From Pseudoblastomonas marina (lineage in GTDB: Bacteria > Pseudomonadota > Alphaproteobacteria > Sphingomonadales > Sphingomonadaceae): a DNA stretch of 64,000 nucleotides. Numbering within the stretch: the first letter of the stretch is position 1; each line of letters starts with the position of its first letter. Under the pieces are notes generated by a model, which was given only the letters and a program-made list of their open reading frames with translations, was not told where the DNA came from and did not search any database. This document shows, piece by piece, positions 47,908 to 56,492 of this stretch. A program made the translations under genes and the position numbers. Location of the stretch: positions 434,001-498,000 of the forward strand of contig NZ_BMID01000001.1 in NCBI RefSeq assembly GCF_014641655.1. The letters are read 5' to 3'.

Positions 47908-49304
47908 GCGCGATCCGATACGTCTCGACGCGCGGCTCCGCGGAGCGCGCATCGTTTCGCGACGTCGTCCTCTCCGGTACCGCGCCCGATGGCGGGTTGT
48001 GGATGCCGGCGGACATCCCGCGCCTGCCCAAGGCCCGGATCGCCGACCTCGCCGAGCTGCCCTATCCCGATCTCGCCGCTTTGATCCTGTCGGCCTTCGT
48101 CGGGGACGCGATCCCCGACGAGCGATTGTTCGAGATTTGTCAGGAAGCCTATGCGGGCTTCGACGATCCCGAAGTCGCGCCGCTGGTACCCCTCGCCGGG
48201 CGCCACTGGCTGCTCGAGCTGTTCCACGGCCCGACACTGGCATTCAAGGACTTTGCGCTGCAGGTGGTCGGGCGCATCATGGCCGAGCTGATCGACGCCG
48301 AGGAAGGCGGGCAGCCCCTGGTGCTGGTGGGTGCAACCAGCGGCGATACCGGATCGGCGGCCATCGCGGCGATCGCGGACCGCGCCAATATCGGCCTCGT
48401 CATGCTCCACCCGGAAGGTCGCGTGAGCGAGGTACAGCGGCGGCAGATGACCACGGTCGACGCTCCGAACATCGTCAATCTCGCGGTCAAGGGCAGCTTC
48501 GACGATTGCCAGCGCATCGTGAAGCAGCTGTTCGCAAGCGGGGTCGGCGACCTGCGCCTCGGCGCGGTGAATTCGATCAACTGGCTGCGGATCGCGGGGC
48601 AGGTCCCTTACTATTTCGCCGCTGCGGCCAAACTGAACGCGGTCGACCGTCCGCTCGCCTTTGCCGTGCCCACCGGCAATTTCGGCAATGCTTTCGCAGG
48701 CCATGTCGCGCGTGCCATGGGCCTGCCGGTCGAGCGCCTGATCGTGGCCAGCAATGCCAATGCGATCCTCCCGCGCACGATCGCAACCGGGCTATACGAA
48801 CGCGGCGAAGCGCTCGCCACCAGTGCGCCGGCGATGGACATCCAGGTCGCGAGCAATTTCGAACGCCTGCTGTTCGATGCAGATCCCGCCGCCACGCCGG
48901 GCCAGATGGAGCTCCTGTCGCAAGAGGGTCGCTTCCACCTCACCGCACCGCAGCGCCGGGTGCTTGATGCGATGTTCGCCGGGGCTTCGGCGCATGAAGG
49001 TGCGATCGCCGATGCGATGCGCTGGGCGCGCGACCGCGCGGGGCAGGTGATCGATCCGCACACGGCCGCCGGGCTGCATGCCGCGCTTGCCTCCGACCTG
49101 CCGCACGACGTGCCGATCGTGACGCTGGCCACCGCGCACCCGGCGAAGTTTCCCGATGCGGTAGCCGAGGCGCTCGGCGAGCGGCCCGCCGCGCCCGAGC
49201 GTCTGCGGGCGATTTTCGGGCGCGAGGAGCGCTACGCCACCGTCGAGGCCGATCCCAAGGCGGTTGCATCGCACCTCGAGGACATTGCAAGGACGCTCGC
49301 ATGA
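47904..49304 (+). CDS. thrC: Threonine synthase
   Basis: A 466-aa PLP enzyme converting O-phosphohomoserine to threonine. GTG start at 47904 overlapping the SURF1 stop; begins MSAIRYVSTRGSAERASF as in relatives. Seen: PDGGLWMPADIPRLP, the PLP-lysine FHGPTLAFKDFALQVVG, VLVGATSGDTGSAAI, and GNFGNAFAGHVARAMGLPV. Long fungal/proteobacterial type. Confidence 0.96.
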   Translation: MSAIRYVSTRGSAERASFRDVVLSGTAPDGGLWMPADIPRLPKARIADLAELPYPDLAALILSAFVGDAIPDERLFEICQEAYAGFDDPEVAPLVPLAGRHWLLELFHGPTLAFKDFALQVVGRIMAELIDAEEGGQPLVLVGATSGDTGSAAIAAIADRANIGLVMLHPEGRVSEVQRRQMTTVDAPNIVNLAVKGSFDDCQRIVKQLFASGVGDLRLGAVNSINWLRIAGQVPYYFAAAAKLNAVDRPLAFAVPTGNFGNAFAGHVARAMGLPVERLIVASNANAILPRTIATGLYERGEALATSAPAMDIQVASNFERLLFDADPAATPGQMELLSQEGRFHLTAPQRRVLDAMFAGASAHEGAIADAMRWARDRAGQVIDPHTAAGLHAALASDLPHDVPIVTLATAHPAKFPDAVAEALGERPAAPERLRAIFGREERYATVEADPKAVASHLEDIARTLA

Positions 49305-50194
49305 GCCTCGCACTCGACATGACCCCGCGCCTGCTGGTCGGTGAAGCCTGGGACGATTACGGCCTGCTCGACAGCGGCCTTGGTCGCAAATACGAACGCT
49401 ATGGCCCTTATCGCTTCATCCGACCCGAACCGCTCGCACTGTGGCAGCCGCGGCTCGACGAGTGGCCCGCCGACGGCGAGTTCGTGCCTGGTAGCGACGA
49501 GGACGGCGGCGGTCGCTGGAACCTTTCGCCCGAGGTGCCGGAGGACGGCTGGACGCTCAATTGGGGGTCCGCCAAATTCACCGCGCAATGCACGCCGTTC
49601 CGCCATCTCGGTTTCTTCCCCGACATGGCGCCGGTCTGGGAGTGGATGGGCACTCAGCTTGGCGAACGCGCCGCGATCCGCCCGACGATGAACCTGTTCG
49701 GTTATACCGGGGTGGGCAGCCTGGCGCTCAGCGAGCACGGGCCCGTCACCCATGTCGATGCGTCGAAGAAATCGGTCGCGCAGGCGCGCGAAAACGCGGC
49801 GATGTCGGGCATGGAGGGGCGACCGATCCGCTGGCTTGTCGACGATGCGATGAAATTCGCCGCACGCGAGGTGCGGCGCGAGAACCGCTATGACGGGATC
49901 ATCCTCGATCCGCCCAAATTCGGGCGCGGGCCGAAGAACGAGACCTGGCGGATTGAGGACGGGCTGCCGGAATTGATCGGCGATTGCGGGCAGTTGCTCG
50001 ATGGCGACAGCCGCTTCCTGTTCCTCACCGTGTATGCGGTGAGGATGAGCGCGCTGTCGCTCGGACAGCTATTGGCGGAAAAACTCGCCCACCTGCCCGG
50101 CAGGATCGAATTGGGGGAACTCGCCGTGCGAGAGGAAGGCGAGGGCGGTCGGACCCTGCCGACCGCGCTGTTCGCCCGCTGGTCGAACGCCTAG
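49301..50194 (+). CDS. SAM-dependent methyltransferase (RlmI-like, no PUA)
   Basis: A 297-aa class I methyltransferase, ATG overlapping the thrC stop by 4 bp. Seen: MNLFGYTGVGSLALSEHGPVT, motif I-like; VDASKKSVAQARENA; WLVDDAMKFAAREVRR; and the catalytic YDGIILDPPKFGRGPKNE. The DPPKF signature belongs to the RlmI/RlmK group that methylates 23S rRNA bases, but the N-terminal PUA domain is missing, so the target is open. Confidence 0.85.
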   Translation: MSLALDMTPRLLVGEAWDDYGLLDSGLGRKYERYGPYRFIRPEPLALWQPRLDEWPADGEFVPGSDEDGGGRWNLSPEVPEDGWTLNWGSAKFTAQCTPFRHLGFFPDMAPVWEWMGTQLGERAAIRPTMNLFGYTGVGSLALSEHGPVTHVDASKKSVAQARENAAMSGMEGRPIRWLVDDAMKFAAREVRRENRYDGIILDPPKFGRGPKNETWRIEDGLPELIGDCGQLLDGDSRFLFLTVYAVRMSALSLGQLLAEKLAHLPGRIELGELAVREEGEGGRTLPTALFARWSNA

Positions 50195-50934
50195 CCCGCT
50201 TCCAGGGCCGCGAGGAATTCGCGAATCCGCTTGGCGTTGTAGCCGAGGTCGCTCACACCCACCCGGCTGATCGAGCGCATGTTGACGGTCGATCCGCCTG
50301 ACTCGTTCGGCTCGGCGGTGAGCACCACGATATCTTCGAACTTGATCCAGCCGGCATAGGCGACCGCTTCGAGCCTGCCGGCTTCGGCGTCGGATGCGAT
50401 CACCGTCCAGCCGCGCTCTTCGGCCAGTTCCTCGGCCCGCGCGATCGTGTCGGCGACCGAACTGGGCACCTCGACCGGCGCGAGATCGGGATAGCCTGCG
50501 CGGTGCAATTCGCGCCAATCGGCCTCGCTCTCGACTCCACGCAGATTGTCTTCGGGAATTTCGAGCGCGGTGAATGCGGGCGGGTTTTCGAGATCGGTTG
50601 TGGCGTCGTGGATCGCGGGATACTTGCCCGCCTCGCCGCGCAGCCATGCACCGGTCGCCATCAACGCGCCCGCCGCCAGCAGGCCGACCAGCGCCGACCA
50701 GCTCGTGCGCTTGCCCAGCACCCAGCTCAGCACCAGCGCCAGCGCGGCGAAGCCGGCGAGCCACATCGCCGAACGCAGCGCGTAGACGAAGCCCATGAAG
50801 CCGGTCATTTTCTCGATCGCATCGAACCGGGCGAGCGTGGTGCCGACCAGCGCGACCACGATCGCGGCCAGCGACAGCGTGAGCGCGAGCTTGCCCAGCC
50901 ACGCGGTCCAATGTCTGTTGTGCGAAGTCGTCAT
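50191..50934 (-). CDS. DUF1499 membrane protein
   Basis: A 247-aa protein with four N-terminal hydrophobic helices (about 11-33, 43-66, 74-92 region) and a C-terminal DUF1499 domain: FTALEIPEDNLRGVESEADW, RAEELAEERGWTVIASDAEAGRLEAVA, WIKFEDIVVLT and SRVGVSDLGYNAKRIREFL. DUF1499 is an uncharacterised soluble domain probably in the periplasm. Convergent with the methyltransferase gene (4-bp overlap); divergent from folB. Confidence 0.85.
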   Translation of the reverse strand: MTTSHNRHWTAWLGKLALTLSLAAIVVALVGTTLARFDAIEKMTGFMGFVYALRSAMWLAGFAALALVLSWVLGKRTSWSALVGLLAAGALMATGAWLRGEAGKYPAIHDATTDLENPPAFTALEIPEDNLRGVESEADWRELHRAGYPDLAPVEVPSSVADTIARAEELAEERGWTVIASDAEAGRLEAVAYAGWIKFEDIVVLTAEPNESGGSTVNMRSISRVGVSDLGYNAKRIREFLAALEAG

Positions 50935-51008
50935 GGCTCGGTTCCCCCTCTGGACAGGTCGTGTCCGCATGTGTCACGTCGCGCGCTCTTTGCAAAGGAG
51001 CATTGCGC

Positions 51009-51383
51009 TTGGCCGACAGCCTGATCCTCGAAGTCGCGGATTTCGAGCACGACGTGCTCACCGGGATCTATTCTGAAGAAACCGGCAAGGCGCAGCCGCT
51101 GCGTTTTACCATCCGGGTGTGGATGCGACCGTTGCCTCGCTACGATGCGGAGACGCCGCTGGCCGACAGCAAGAACTACATGGACCTCAAATTCGCCGCG
51201 TCCGACGCGCTGCCCGAAGGCGTCCATTTCAAGCTTATTGAGGCGGTTGCCGACCATGTCTGCGAGACGCTGTTCCTGCAGGACACACGAATCGAGCGGG
51301 TCGAGGTCAAGATCGTCAAGCTCGCCATCGCAGAGGCGGGCGAGAAGATCGGGATCACCCTGCTGCGGGAGCGGCGCGCGTGA
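51009..51383 (+). CDS. folB: Dihydroneopterin aldolase-type protein
   Basis: A 124-aa protein of the FolB fold (tunnel-fold), making 6-hydroxymethyl-dihydropterin in folate synthesis. Best start is TTG 51009, with AAGGAG 8 bp upstream; residues before it are not conserved. Seen: DVLTGIYSEETGKAQPLRFT with the catalytic Glu region, FKLIEAVADHVCETLFLQD, and VKIVKLAIAEAGEKIGITL with a Lys. The next gene overlaps by 4 bp. Confidence 0.85.
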   Translation: MADSLILEVADFEHDVLTGIYSEETGKAQPLRFTIRVWMRPLPRYDAETPLADSKNYMDLKFAASDALPEGVHFKLIEAVADHVCETLFLQDTRIERVEVKIVKLAIAEAGEKIGITLLRERRA

Positions 51384-51682
51384 AGACGCTCCGCATTCCT
51401 GCCCTTTCGGACGAGCCGCTCGATGCCGCGGCCTGCTTTCAGGAACGCTGGCTGTCTCAAGCGCGCAGCTGCGACGACGACCTGCTGCTGGTGTTCTCTC
51501 CCGCCGACCACACGCACCGCAATTGGCGCCTCGCCGCGGTGCAGGAGCTGGCGCGCGAAGCGGGGCCACGGCGCCGCGTGAATGCGGTGGCGTCGAACAA
51601 TGATGCTGCGATCGGAGAGGCGAAGGATTACTTTGCCGAGGCCCCCGGTGTCACCGGCCAATATTTGCGGCTCGCGAGGTAA
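51380..51682 (+). CDS. Small Rossmann-like protein after folB
   Basis: A 100-aa protein, GTG start overlapping the folB stop (GTGA). It contains LLLVFSPADHTHRNWRLAAVQELAREAG and ASNNDAAIGEAKDYFAEAPGVTGQYLRL, resembling the second half of a short-chain dehydrogenase fold, but lacks the NAD-binding N-terminal motif and the YxxxK pair. The function is unknown; probably acts with FolB in sphingomonads. Confidence 0.7.
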   Translation: MKTLRIPALSDEPLDAAACFQERWLSQARSCDDDLLLVFSPADHTHRNWRLAAVQELAREAGPRRRVNAVASNNDAAIGEAKDYFAEAPGVTGQYLRLAR

Positions 51683-51692
51683 TCCGCATGGC

Positions 51693-51706
51693 TTGATCGA
51701 GATCAA
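51693..51706 (+). promoter_or_regulatory. FNR box
   Basis: TTGATCGAGATCAA is a perfect match to the TTGAT-N4-ATCAA consensus of FNR/FixK-type regulators. It is 53 bp upstream of the ATG at 51759, a position suited to activation of that gene at low oxygen. A gene for a regulator with the matching E..SR recognition helix lies at 52223-52909. Confidence 0.85.
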
Positions 51707-51758
51707 GGCGGCATGAGCCCGCAAGGGGCACAAGGCTTGCCGAAAGGAAGGCAAAGCC

Positions 51759-52214
51759 ATGACCGAACATCTCGAACGCCCGAAACTCGACACCCTCGCC
51801 AAGGTCGATACGCTTGCGAAAATCCTGCCTGCGATCGAGACTGCACCGCAGCAGCCCGTCGCGGTCGATCGCAGCTTCGGTTTCCCGCCGGCGCTCCATA
51901 TCGGTCTCGGCGGCGTGTTCCTCGCCTTTCTCGCGATCTTGGGTTTCGGCCTTGCCGCACCAGCACTGCTCATCCCGATCGCGATCTGCATGTTGTTTAC
52001 CGTCGCGATCTTCGCGGTGCCCGCACTGTGGGTCGGGATGAAGCCCGACAATCCGGTCAAGTCCCCGCGCTGGGCCGAATTCCAGCTGCGCGGCGTGATG
52101 ACCGCGACAGGCCGCTGCAGCGCGAATGCGGCGATCGCGCAGATGTATGTCGTGCCTATGGTCGTGCTCGGGTGGGGAGTCGCGATCGTGACGATCTGGG
52201 GGTTGACGGCCTGA
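51759..52214 (+). CDS. Membrane protein probably under FNR control
   Basis: A 151-aa protein with a ribosome site GAAAGGAAG. A polar N-terminus (MTEHLERPKLDTLAKVDTLA) is followed by helices at about 47-67, 68-92 and 130-149, and a loop with WVGMKPDNPVKSPRWAEF and GRCSANAAIAQ. No family recognised. The perfect FNR box upstream implies induction when oxygen is low, perhaps linked to respiration or redox. Confidence 0.75.
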   Translation: MTEHLERPKLDTLAKVDTLAKILPAIETAPQQPVAVDRSFGFPPALHIGLGGVFLAFLAILGFGLAAPALLIPIAICMLFTVAIFAVPALWVGMKPDNPVKSPRWAEFQLRGVMTATGRCSANAAIAQMYVVPMVVLGWGVAIVTIWGLTA

Positions 52215-52222
52215 CCCGAACG

Positions 52223-52909
52223 TCAGCCGCCAGTGAGGGGCGCGGGGTCGACCAGTTCGATCCCGCGCTTTCCGTGTCGGCGGATCACTCCGTCGCGTTC
52301 GAAGCGGGTGACCTGTCGGCTCACGGTCTCGATCGTCAGGCCGAGTAGCGAAGCCAGTTCTGCCCGGCTGAGCGGGAGATCGAAGCGGCTGGCCGGATGG
52401 CACGGCGAATCACTGGCCGCTTCTGCGAAGGCCATCAAGGCCCCGCCGACCTTACGCCGCGCATCGCCGGTCTGTGCGAGGTCGAGCCAGCGGCGCGTTT
52501 CGTGGAGATCGTCCTGCGCCCTGCGCAGCAGCGCCGCGCCCAGTTGCGGAAACCGTTCGATCGTCGATTCGAGCTGCTTGCGCGAGAACAGGCAGACGCG
52601 GCAGTCGGTGAGTGCCACCACTTCGTGGTCGGTTAGCGGGGCGAACAGCTCGCCCGCGAAACCGGCCGGATGGATCAGCGAAAGGATGTGCTCCTCGCCC
52701 TCCGGATCGGTTGAGACGATCTTTAGCGCTCCCGAGACGAGAGTTGCGCAGGTCGCATTGTCGTCGCCCACCGCAAACAGCGTTTCGCCCGCTGCGAGAT
52801 CGCGCCTCCGGCCGCCGCGCGCGAGCTCGGCGCGTTCGCGTTCGTCGAGCGAGGCGCAGGCCGCGCGATCGCGGACCGGGCATTGGGCACAGGCGAGTTC
52901 GTCGGTCAC
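52223..52909 (-). CDS. FNR-type oxygen-responsive regulator (Crp/Fnr family)
   Basis: A 228-aa regulator starting at GTG 52909, overlapping the upstream stop (GTGA). N-terminal cysteines C7, C10, C18 (LACAQCPVRDRAAC) plus C103 in the middle (LTDCRVC) can bind a [4Fe-4S] cluster as in FNR. The cyclic-nucleotide-type domain is followed by a dimerisation helix (about 115-145) and the HTH ELASLLGLTIETVSRQVTRF with the E..SR residues that read TTGAT half sites. Likely the oxygen-responsive switch acting on the box at 51693. Confidence 0.92.
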   Translation of the reverse strand: MTDELACAQCPVRDRAACASLDERERAELARGGRRRDLAAGETLFAVGDDNATCATLVSGALKIVSTDPEGEEHILSLIHPAGFAGELFAPLTDHEVVALTDCRVCLFSRKQLESTIERFPQLGAALLRRAQDDLHETRRWLDLAQTGDARRKVGGALMAFAEAASDSPCHPASRFDLPLSRAELASLLGLTIETVSRQVTRFERDGVIRRHGKRGIELVDPAPLTGG

Positions 52910-53409
52910 TGCGATGGCAGGTCGGCCGCGAGTCGGGCGATAGTGGTGCGTTCTTCCTCGGCCAGTCGCGCCGCTTCGCCGCGGGCCGCCTCGATCGTGG
53001 TCAGTTGAGCGTCTGCCAGCGTCGCCTCGGCGAGCAGGACGTCGAGTTCGGCCAGCACCGACACGGTTGCTTCGTGCGCGGACTGCAATTCGGCCAGCGC
53101 GATCTGCGCCGATGCATTGGCCTTGGTCGTGATCGCGCTGCCGCGGGCTGCTGCGACCAGTCGCGAGGCGCGCGATTCGAGCTTGGCGAACTCGGCATGA
53201 TTGGCTCGGCCCAGTTTCTCGAGTTGCGCAACGCGGGTGGTGGTGTCGGTCGACAGCGCAACGCGCTCTGTAGGCTGGGCGGGCTCGGGTGTCGTGGCGC
53301 TGCCCGTCATCCGCTCGCCGTCGCGAATCGCGAGGCTGGGATAGTCGCCGCCACTTGCGCAGGCGGCGAGCGATGCCGATATGGAGAAGAGGATTGCGAC
53401 GCGCTTCAT
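52906..53409 (-). CDS. Lipoprotein with coiled-coil
   Basis: A 167-aa predicted lipoprotein with signal ending SLAACASGG (Cys17). The mature part is a long amphipathic, Ala/Glu/Leu-rich helix (VAQLEKLGRANHAEF, AELDVLLAEATLADAQL, AARLAEEERTTIARL). The role is unknown; coiled-coil lipoproteins often link envelope components. Its stop overlaps the start of the FNR-type gene, so both are one operon. Confidence 0.75.
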   Translation of the reverse strand: MKRVAILFSISASLAACASGGDYPSLAIRDGERMTGSATTPEPAQPTERVALSTDTTTRVAQLEKLGRANHAEFAKLESRASRLVAAARGSAITTKANASAQIALAELQSAHEATVSVLAELDVLLAEATLADAQLTTIEAARGEAARLAEEERTTIARLAADLPSQ

Positions 53410-53484
53410 CAGCTCGCCCCATAGCATGTGCGAGCGAGTTCGCCAGAATGTTCCAGTTGGACCGAGAATCTGGGGCGCTTCGCG

Positions 53485-53604
53485 TTGACAGCTGTTGGGT
53501 CTTCGACTAACGGCACCGCTTTCCCGGCAACCGCGCAACTCGCGCGGCGTCGGAGTGCGGCTTTTCGGAGCCGCTGATTGCAGTAACGAGAAAGAGTTAG
53601 CACC
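53485..53604 (+). promoter_or_regulatory. Promoter and structured leader of rplU-rpmA
   Basis: TTGACA (53485-53490) with GACTAA about 14 bp downstream is a plausible promoter. The following leader has two perfect 6-bp hairpins: CCGCGC-AACTC-GCGCGG (53531-53547) and GCGGCT-TTTCGG-AGCCGC (53557-53574), 30 bp before the rplU ATG. Ribosomal operons are often autoregulated through such leaders (an L21 leader is known in other bacteria); binding here is inference. Confidence 0.5.
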
Positions 53605-54117
53605 ATGTTCGCAGTCGTGCGCACGGGCGGCAAACAATACCGGGTTGCCGCCGGAGACAAAATCGCGGTCGAAAAGCTCGCTGGCGAAGCCGGCGACACC
53701 ATCAAGCTGGGCGACGTCCTGCTTGCCGGTGAGGGCGACGATATCAAGGACGCCTCGAAAGTCGCGGTTTCGGCCGAGATCATCGCGCAGGCGAAGAGCG
53801 AGAAGACGATCGTCTTCAAGAAGCGTCGTCGTCACAACTATCGCCGCAAGGCCGGCCACCGCCAGCAGATGACGCTGCTGCGCATCACGCAGGTCGGCGA
53901 TGCCAAGGCCGAGAAGAAGGCTGCGCCGAAGAAGGAAGCCGCTCCGAAGGAAGAGGCCAAAAAGGCCGCTCCGAAGAAGGCTCCGGCGAAGAAGGCCGAC
54001 GAGAAGAAGCCCGCCGCCAAGAAGGCCGCGCCGAAGAAAGCGGCTGCGACCAAGAAGGCCGCGGACAAGAAACCCGCCGCCAAGAAAACGGCTGCGAAGA
54101 AGACCGAAAAGAAGTAA
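53605..54117 (+). CDS. rplU: 50S ribosomal protein L21 with long Lys/Ala tail
   Basis: A 170-aa L21. Residues 1-100 are normal ([40 protein letters not shown]). Residues 101-170 are a low-complexity Lys/Ala/Pro tail built of [15 protein letters not shown] units, resembling histone H1 C-terminal tails. Ordinary L21 is about 103 aa; many alphaproteobacterial L21 proteins carry an extension of different character. The tail may reach rRNA or DNA. ATG follows GAAAGAG. Operon with rpmA. Confidence 0.95.
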   Translation: MFAVVRTGGKQYRVAAGDKIAVEKLAGEAGDTIKLGDVLLAGEGDDIKDASKVAVSAEIIAQAKSEKTIVFKKRRRHNYRRKAGHRQQMTLLRITQVGDAKAEKKAAPKKEAAPKEEAKKAAPKKAPAKKADEKKPAAKKAAPKKAAATKKAADKKPAAKKTAAKKTEKK

Positions 54118-54149
54118 GCCGGACGCGTCCGGTCAGGAGTTATTGAGCC

Positions 54150-54419
54150 ATGGCACATAAAAAAGCAGGCGGTTCGTCCAACAACGGTCGCGATTCAGCC
54201 GGCCGTCGCCTCGGTGTGAAGAAGTTCGGTGGCCAGGAAGTCGTTCCGGGCAACATCATCGTGCGTCAGCGCGGCACCAAGTTCTATCCGGGCACAAATG
54301 TCGGCATGGGCAAGGACCACACCCTTTTCGCGCTTACCGGCGGCCGAGTGCGTTTCCACTCGGGCAAGCAGGCGCGCAAATACGTCTCGATCGACGAGAT
54401 GGCAGTCGCCGCCGAATAA
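54150..54419 (+). CDS. rpmA: 50S ribosomal protein L27
   Basis: An 89-aa ribosomal protein whose N-terminus reaches the peptidyl-transferase centre. Seen: [40 protein letters not shown] and [20 protein letters not shown]. The mature start without a cleaved leader is normal for proteobacteria. It is 32 bp from rplU in the usual L21-L27 operon, preceded by GGAG. Confidence 0.98.
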   Translation: MAHKKAGGSSNNGRDSAGRRLGVKKFGGQEVVPGNIIVRQRGTKFYPGTNVGMGKDHTLFALTGGRVRFHSGKQARKYVSIDEMAVAAE

Positions 54420-54483
54420 TCGGGCAGCTTAGACACGGGCTGTCCACCGGGACGGCCCCGCCGGAGCTTTATCCGGCCGAAGA

Positions 54484-54514
54484 GGGAGAGGGGCCAGGCC
54501 CGTCTCCCTTTTTT
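54484..54514 (+). terminator. Intrinsic terminator after rpmA
   Basis: GGGAGA (54484-54489) pairs with TCTCCC (54503-54508), with an inner GGGCC/GGCCC pairing, followed by six T (54509-54514). It ends the rplU-rpmA transcript. Confidence 0.85.
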
Positions 54515-54568
54515 CGTCTCCCTCGCGATCCCGGGCCTTGAGGGAGGTCCGGCAAGAGGGGAATTACG

Positions 54569-55102
54569 ATGTTTCACAGATCGGACAGGCTGCTGTTGCG
54601 GCCACCCTGGCCCGAAGACGCGCAGGCGATCTTCGCCGCGATCGGCGAGGAAGCCATCGTCCGCAACCTCGCGCGCGCGCCCTGGCCCTATTGCGAAGAC
54701 GATGCGCGTGCCTTCGTCGCGCTGCCGATCGATCCGCGCTGCCCCCGCTTCCTTGTCACCCGGACGAGCGACGCCAAGCTGGTCGGCTGCATCGGGATCG
54801 ACGAGCGCGCAGGAGAGAGCGAGCTCGGTTACTGGATCGCCAGTGAATTCTGGGGCCAGGGCTATGCGACCGAGGCTGCGCTGGCGGTGCTCGAAATCGC
54901 GCGGTTGTGCGGCCACCGCGATCTTGTCGCCGGGCATTTCGTGGACAATCCCGCGTCGGGCCGCGTGCTCGAGAAGGTCGGATTCCTGCCGACCGGAGAG
55001 GTTTCGGAGCGCCACAGCGCGGGGCGCGGTACGGTGGCTCCGTGCAAGCACTATGCGCTAAGCTTGGGTGTGCGCCCTTGCCTTGCCGCGAAAGCCGCTT
55101 AG
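54569..55102 (+). CDS. GNAT acetyltransferase (RimJ/RimL type)
   Basis: A 177-aa N-acetyltransferase. Seen: TDRLLLRPPWPEDAQAIF-like start (RSDRLLLRPPWPED), FLVTRTSDAKLVGCIGI, GELGYWI-like segment SELGYWIASEFWGQGYATEA with the acetyl-CoA loop GQGYAT, and FVDNPASGRVLEKVGF. The target may be a protein N-terminus or a small amine; undetermined. Separate transcript after the terminator; ribosome site AGAGGGGA. Confidence 0.9.
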   Translation: MFHRSDRLLLRPPWPEDAQAIFAAIGEEAIVRNLARAPWPYCEDDARAFVALPIDPRCPRFLVTRTSDAKLVGCIGIDERAGESELGYWIASEFWGQGYATEAALAVLEIARLCGHRDLVAGHFVDNPASGRVLEKVGFLPTGEVSERHSAGRGTVAPCKHYALSLGVRPCLAAKAA

Positions 55103-55111
55103 GAATCGCGC

Positions 55112-55714
55112 ATGGCCACCCGCAAACGCCTATCGCCCGAAGAAAGCCGTCGTACCGCGCTCGAAGCGGCGCGCGCGCTGCTGATCGAAGCCGGTCCGCA
55201 GAGCGTGACGTTGAAGGCGGTCGCCGCGCGGGTCGGGCGCACCCATGCCAATCTGCTGCATCATTTCGGTTCGGCCTCGGGCCTGCAGAAGGCGCTTGCG
55301 GCGTACCTCGCGCAGACGGTTTGCGAGACGATCATCGAAGCGGTGCGCGCGAGTCGGGCGGGGCTGGGGTCGCCGCGCGAAGTGGTCGATCTCGCCTTTG
55401 ATGCGTTCGATCGCGAAGGCGCGGGACAGCTCGCCAGCTGGATGATCCTCACCGGCAACGAGGACGCGCTCGATCCGATCGTCGAGACGATCCACGATCT
55501 CGTCGACGAGATCGCGCCCGAGGAAAGCGAGGCGCACGGCGAGAAGATGCGGGTCCACGAAGAGACGTTGACGCTGGTGCTGCTGGCGCTGGGCGATGCG
55601 CTGATGGGCCAGCCGCTCGCCAAGTCGCTGCGCCTCCCGCGCGACACCGCACGCGACCGTGCCGAACGCATGCTCGCCGATTCGATCGCGGCTCATCAGA
55701 CGGCGAAGGATTGA
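55112..55714 (+). CDS. TetR-family regulator
   Basis: A 200-aa helical regulator. The N-terminal HTH (about 14-60) reads ALEAARALLIEAGPQSVTLK and VAARVGRTHANLLHHFGSAS, clear TetR pattern. The C-terminal ligand domain is unremarkable (CETIIEAVRASRAGLG, EETLTLVLLALGDALMG). It starts 9 bp after the acetyltransferase, so probably is cotranscribed with it. Ligand unknown. Confidence 0.9.
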   Translation: MATRKRLSPEESRRTALEAARALLIEAGPQSVTLKAVAARVGRTHANLLHHFGSASGLQKALAAYLAQTVCETIIEAVRASRAGLGSPREVVDLAFDAFDREGAGQLASWMILTGNEDALDPIVETIHDLVDEIAPEESEAHGEKMRVHEETLTLVLLALGDALMGQPLAKSLRLPRDTARDRAERMLADSIAAHQTAKD

Positions 55715-55721
55715 TCCGGAT

Positions 55722-56453
55722 TTAGCTTGCGACTGCTTCGCGCAGCCAATCGGGCAGCAGTTCGGGGTCGATATCGGCGACGCGCAAATGGTCGACCGCG
55801 AGCCCGTGGTCGGGATATGCCACCCGCCGGCGCTTTTCCTCCGATCGATCGAGCGGGACTACCACCAAGCGCCGGTTGACCTTCTGTCGCCAGTTCATCC
55901 GCGCGGTGTTCTCCTGCCCGATGAAACAGCCCTTGGTGAAGGAGACGCCGTTCAGTTCGGCGGCGTTGGTCTCAAGCCACAGCAGGTCGCCGATTTCCTC
56001 GGCCGTCTCGGCGACGCCGAGCGAAAGGCGATGGGCGTGATAGCCTTCGCTCGAGTCGCCGGCGCTACCGGGAGGCGCAATCCAGCGGCTGCCCAGCGCT
56101 CGGAGGCGCGGGTCGGCAGCGCCATCACTGCCGTCGCGCCGCCAATGCACTGCGAGGTTTTCGTCGAGCTCGATCGCGATCTTGCGCCGCAGGCGATAGA
56201 GCGAAAGCCGCTTCACCAACTCCGCCGCGCTGTTGCGTTCGCAGTCGAGCAGCAGCCTATTTCCGTCACGCCAGACGATGAAGCCCGCGATGGTCTTGCC
56301 TTGCGGAGTCAGCAGGCCCGCATAGGTCGGCAGGCCGGGGGAGTCGCCACCAGAGACATCGTTGGTGACGAGTCCCTGGAGGAAGCCGACGGCATCCTCG
56401 TCCTCCGAAGTCGGAGTGATCGTGATGATGGCGCGGTCTGAAAGCAGGGTCAT
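55722..56453 (-). CDS. ygfZ: YgfZ/GcvT-like folate-binding protein
   Basis: A 243-aa protein of the YgfZ family, which uses folate to help repair or build Fe-S clusters such as those in MiaB. Seen: [33 protein letters not shown] and the family motif [17 protein letters not shown] containing KGC.xGQE. Start at 56453 (MTLLSDRA). Convergent with the TetR gene; divergent from pyrC with 39 bp between starts. Confidence 0.92.
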   Translation of the reverse strand: MTLLSDRAIITITPTSEDEDAVGFLQGLVTNDVSGGDSPGLPTYAGLLTPQGKTIAGFIVWRDGNRLLLDCERNSAAELVKRLSLYRLRRKIAIELDENLAVHWRRDGSDGAADPRLRALGSRWIAPPGSAGDSSEGYHAHRLSLGVAETAEEIGDLLWLETNAAELNGVSFTKGCFIGQENTARMNWRQKVNRRLVVVPLDRSEEKRRRVAYPDHGLAVDHLRVADIDPELLPDWLREAVAS

Positions 56454-56492
56454 GTCTGGAATATAGGGGCGCTCGCCGCTAAGCGAACCCCG

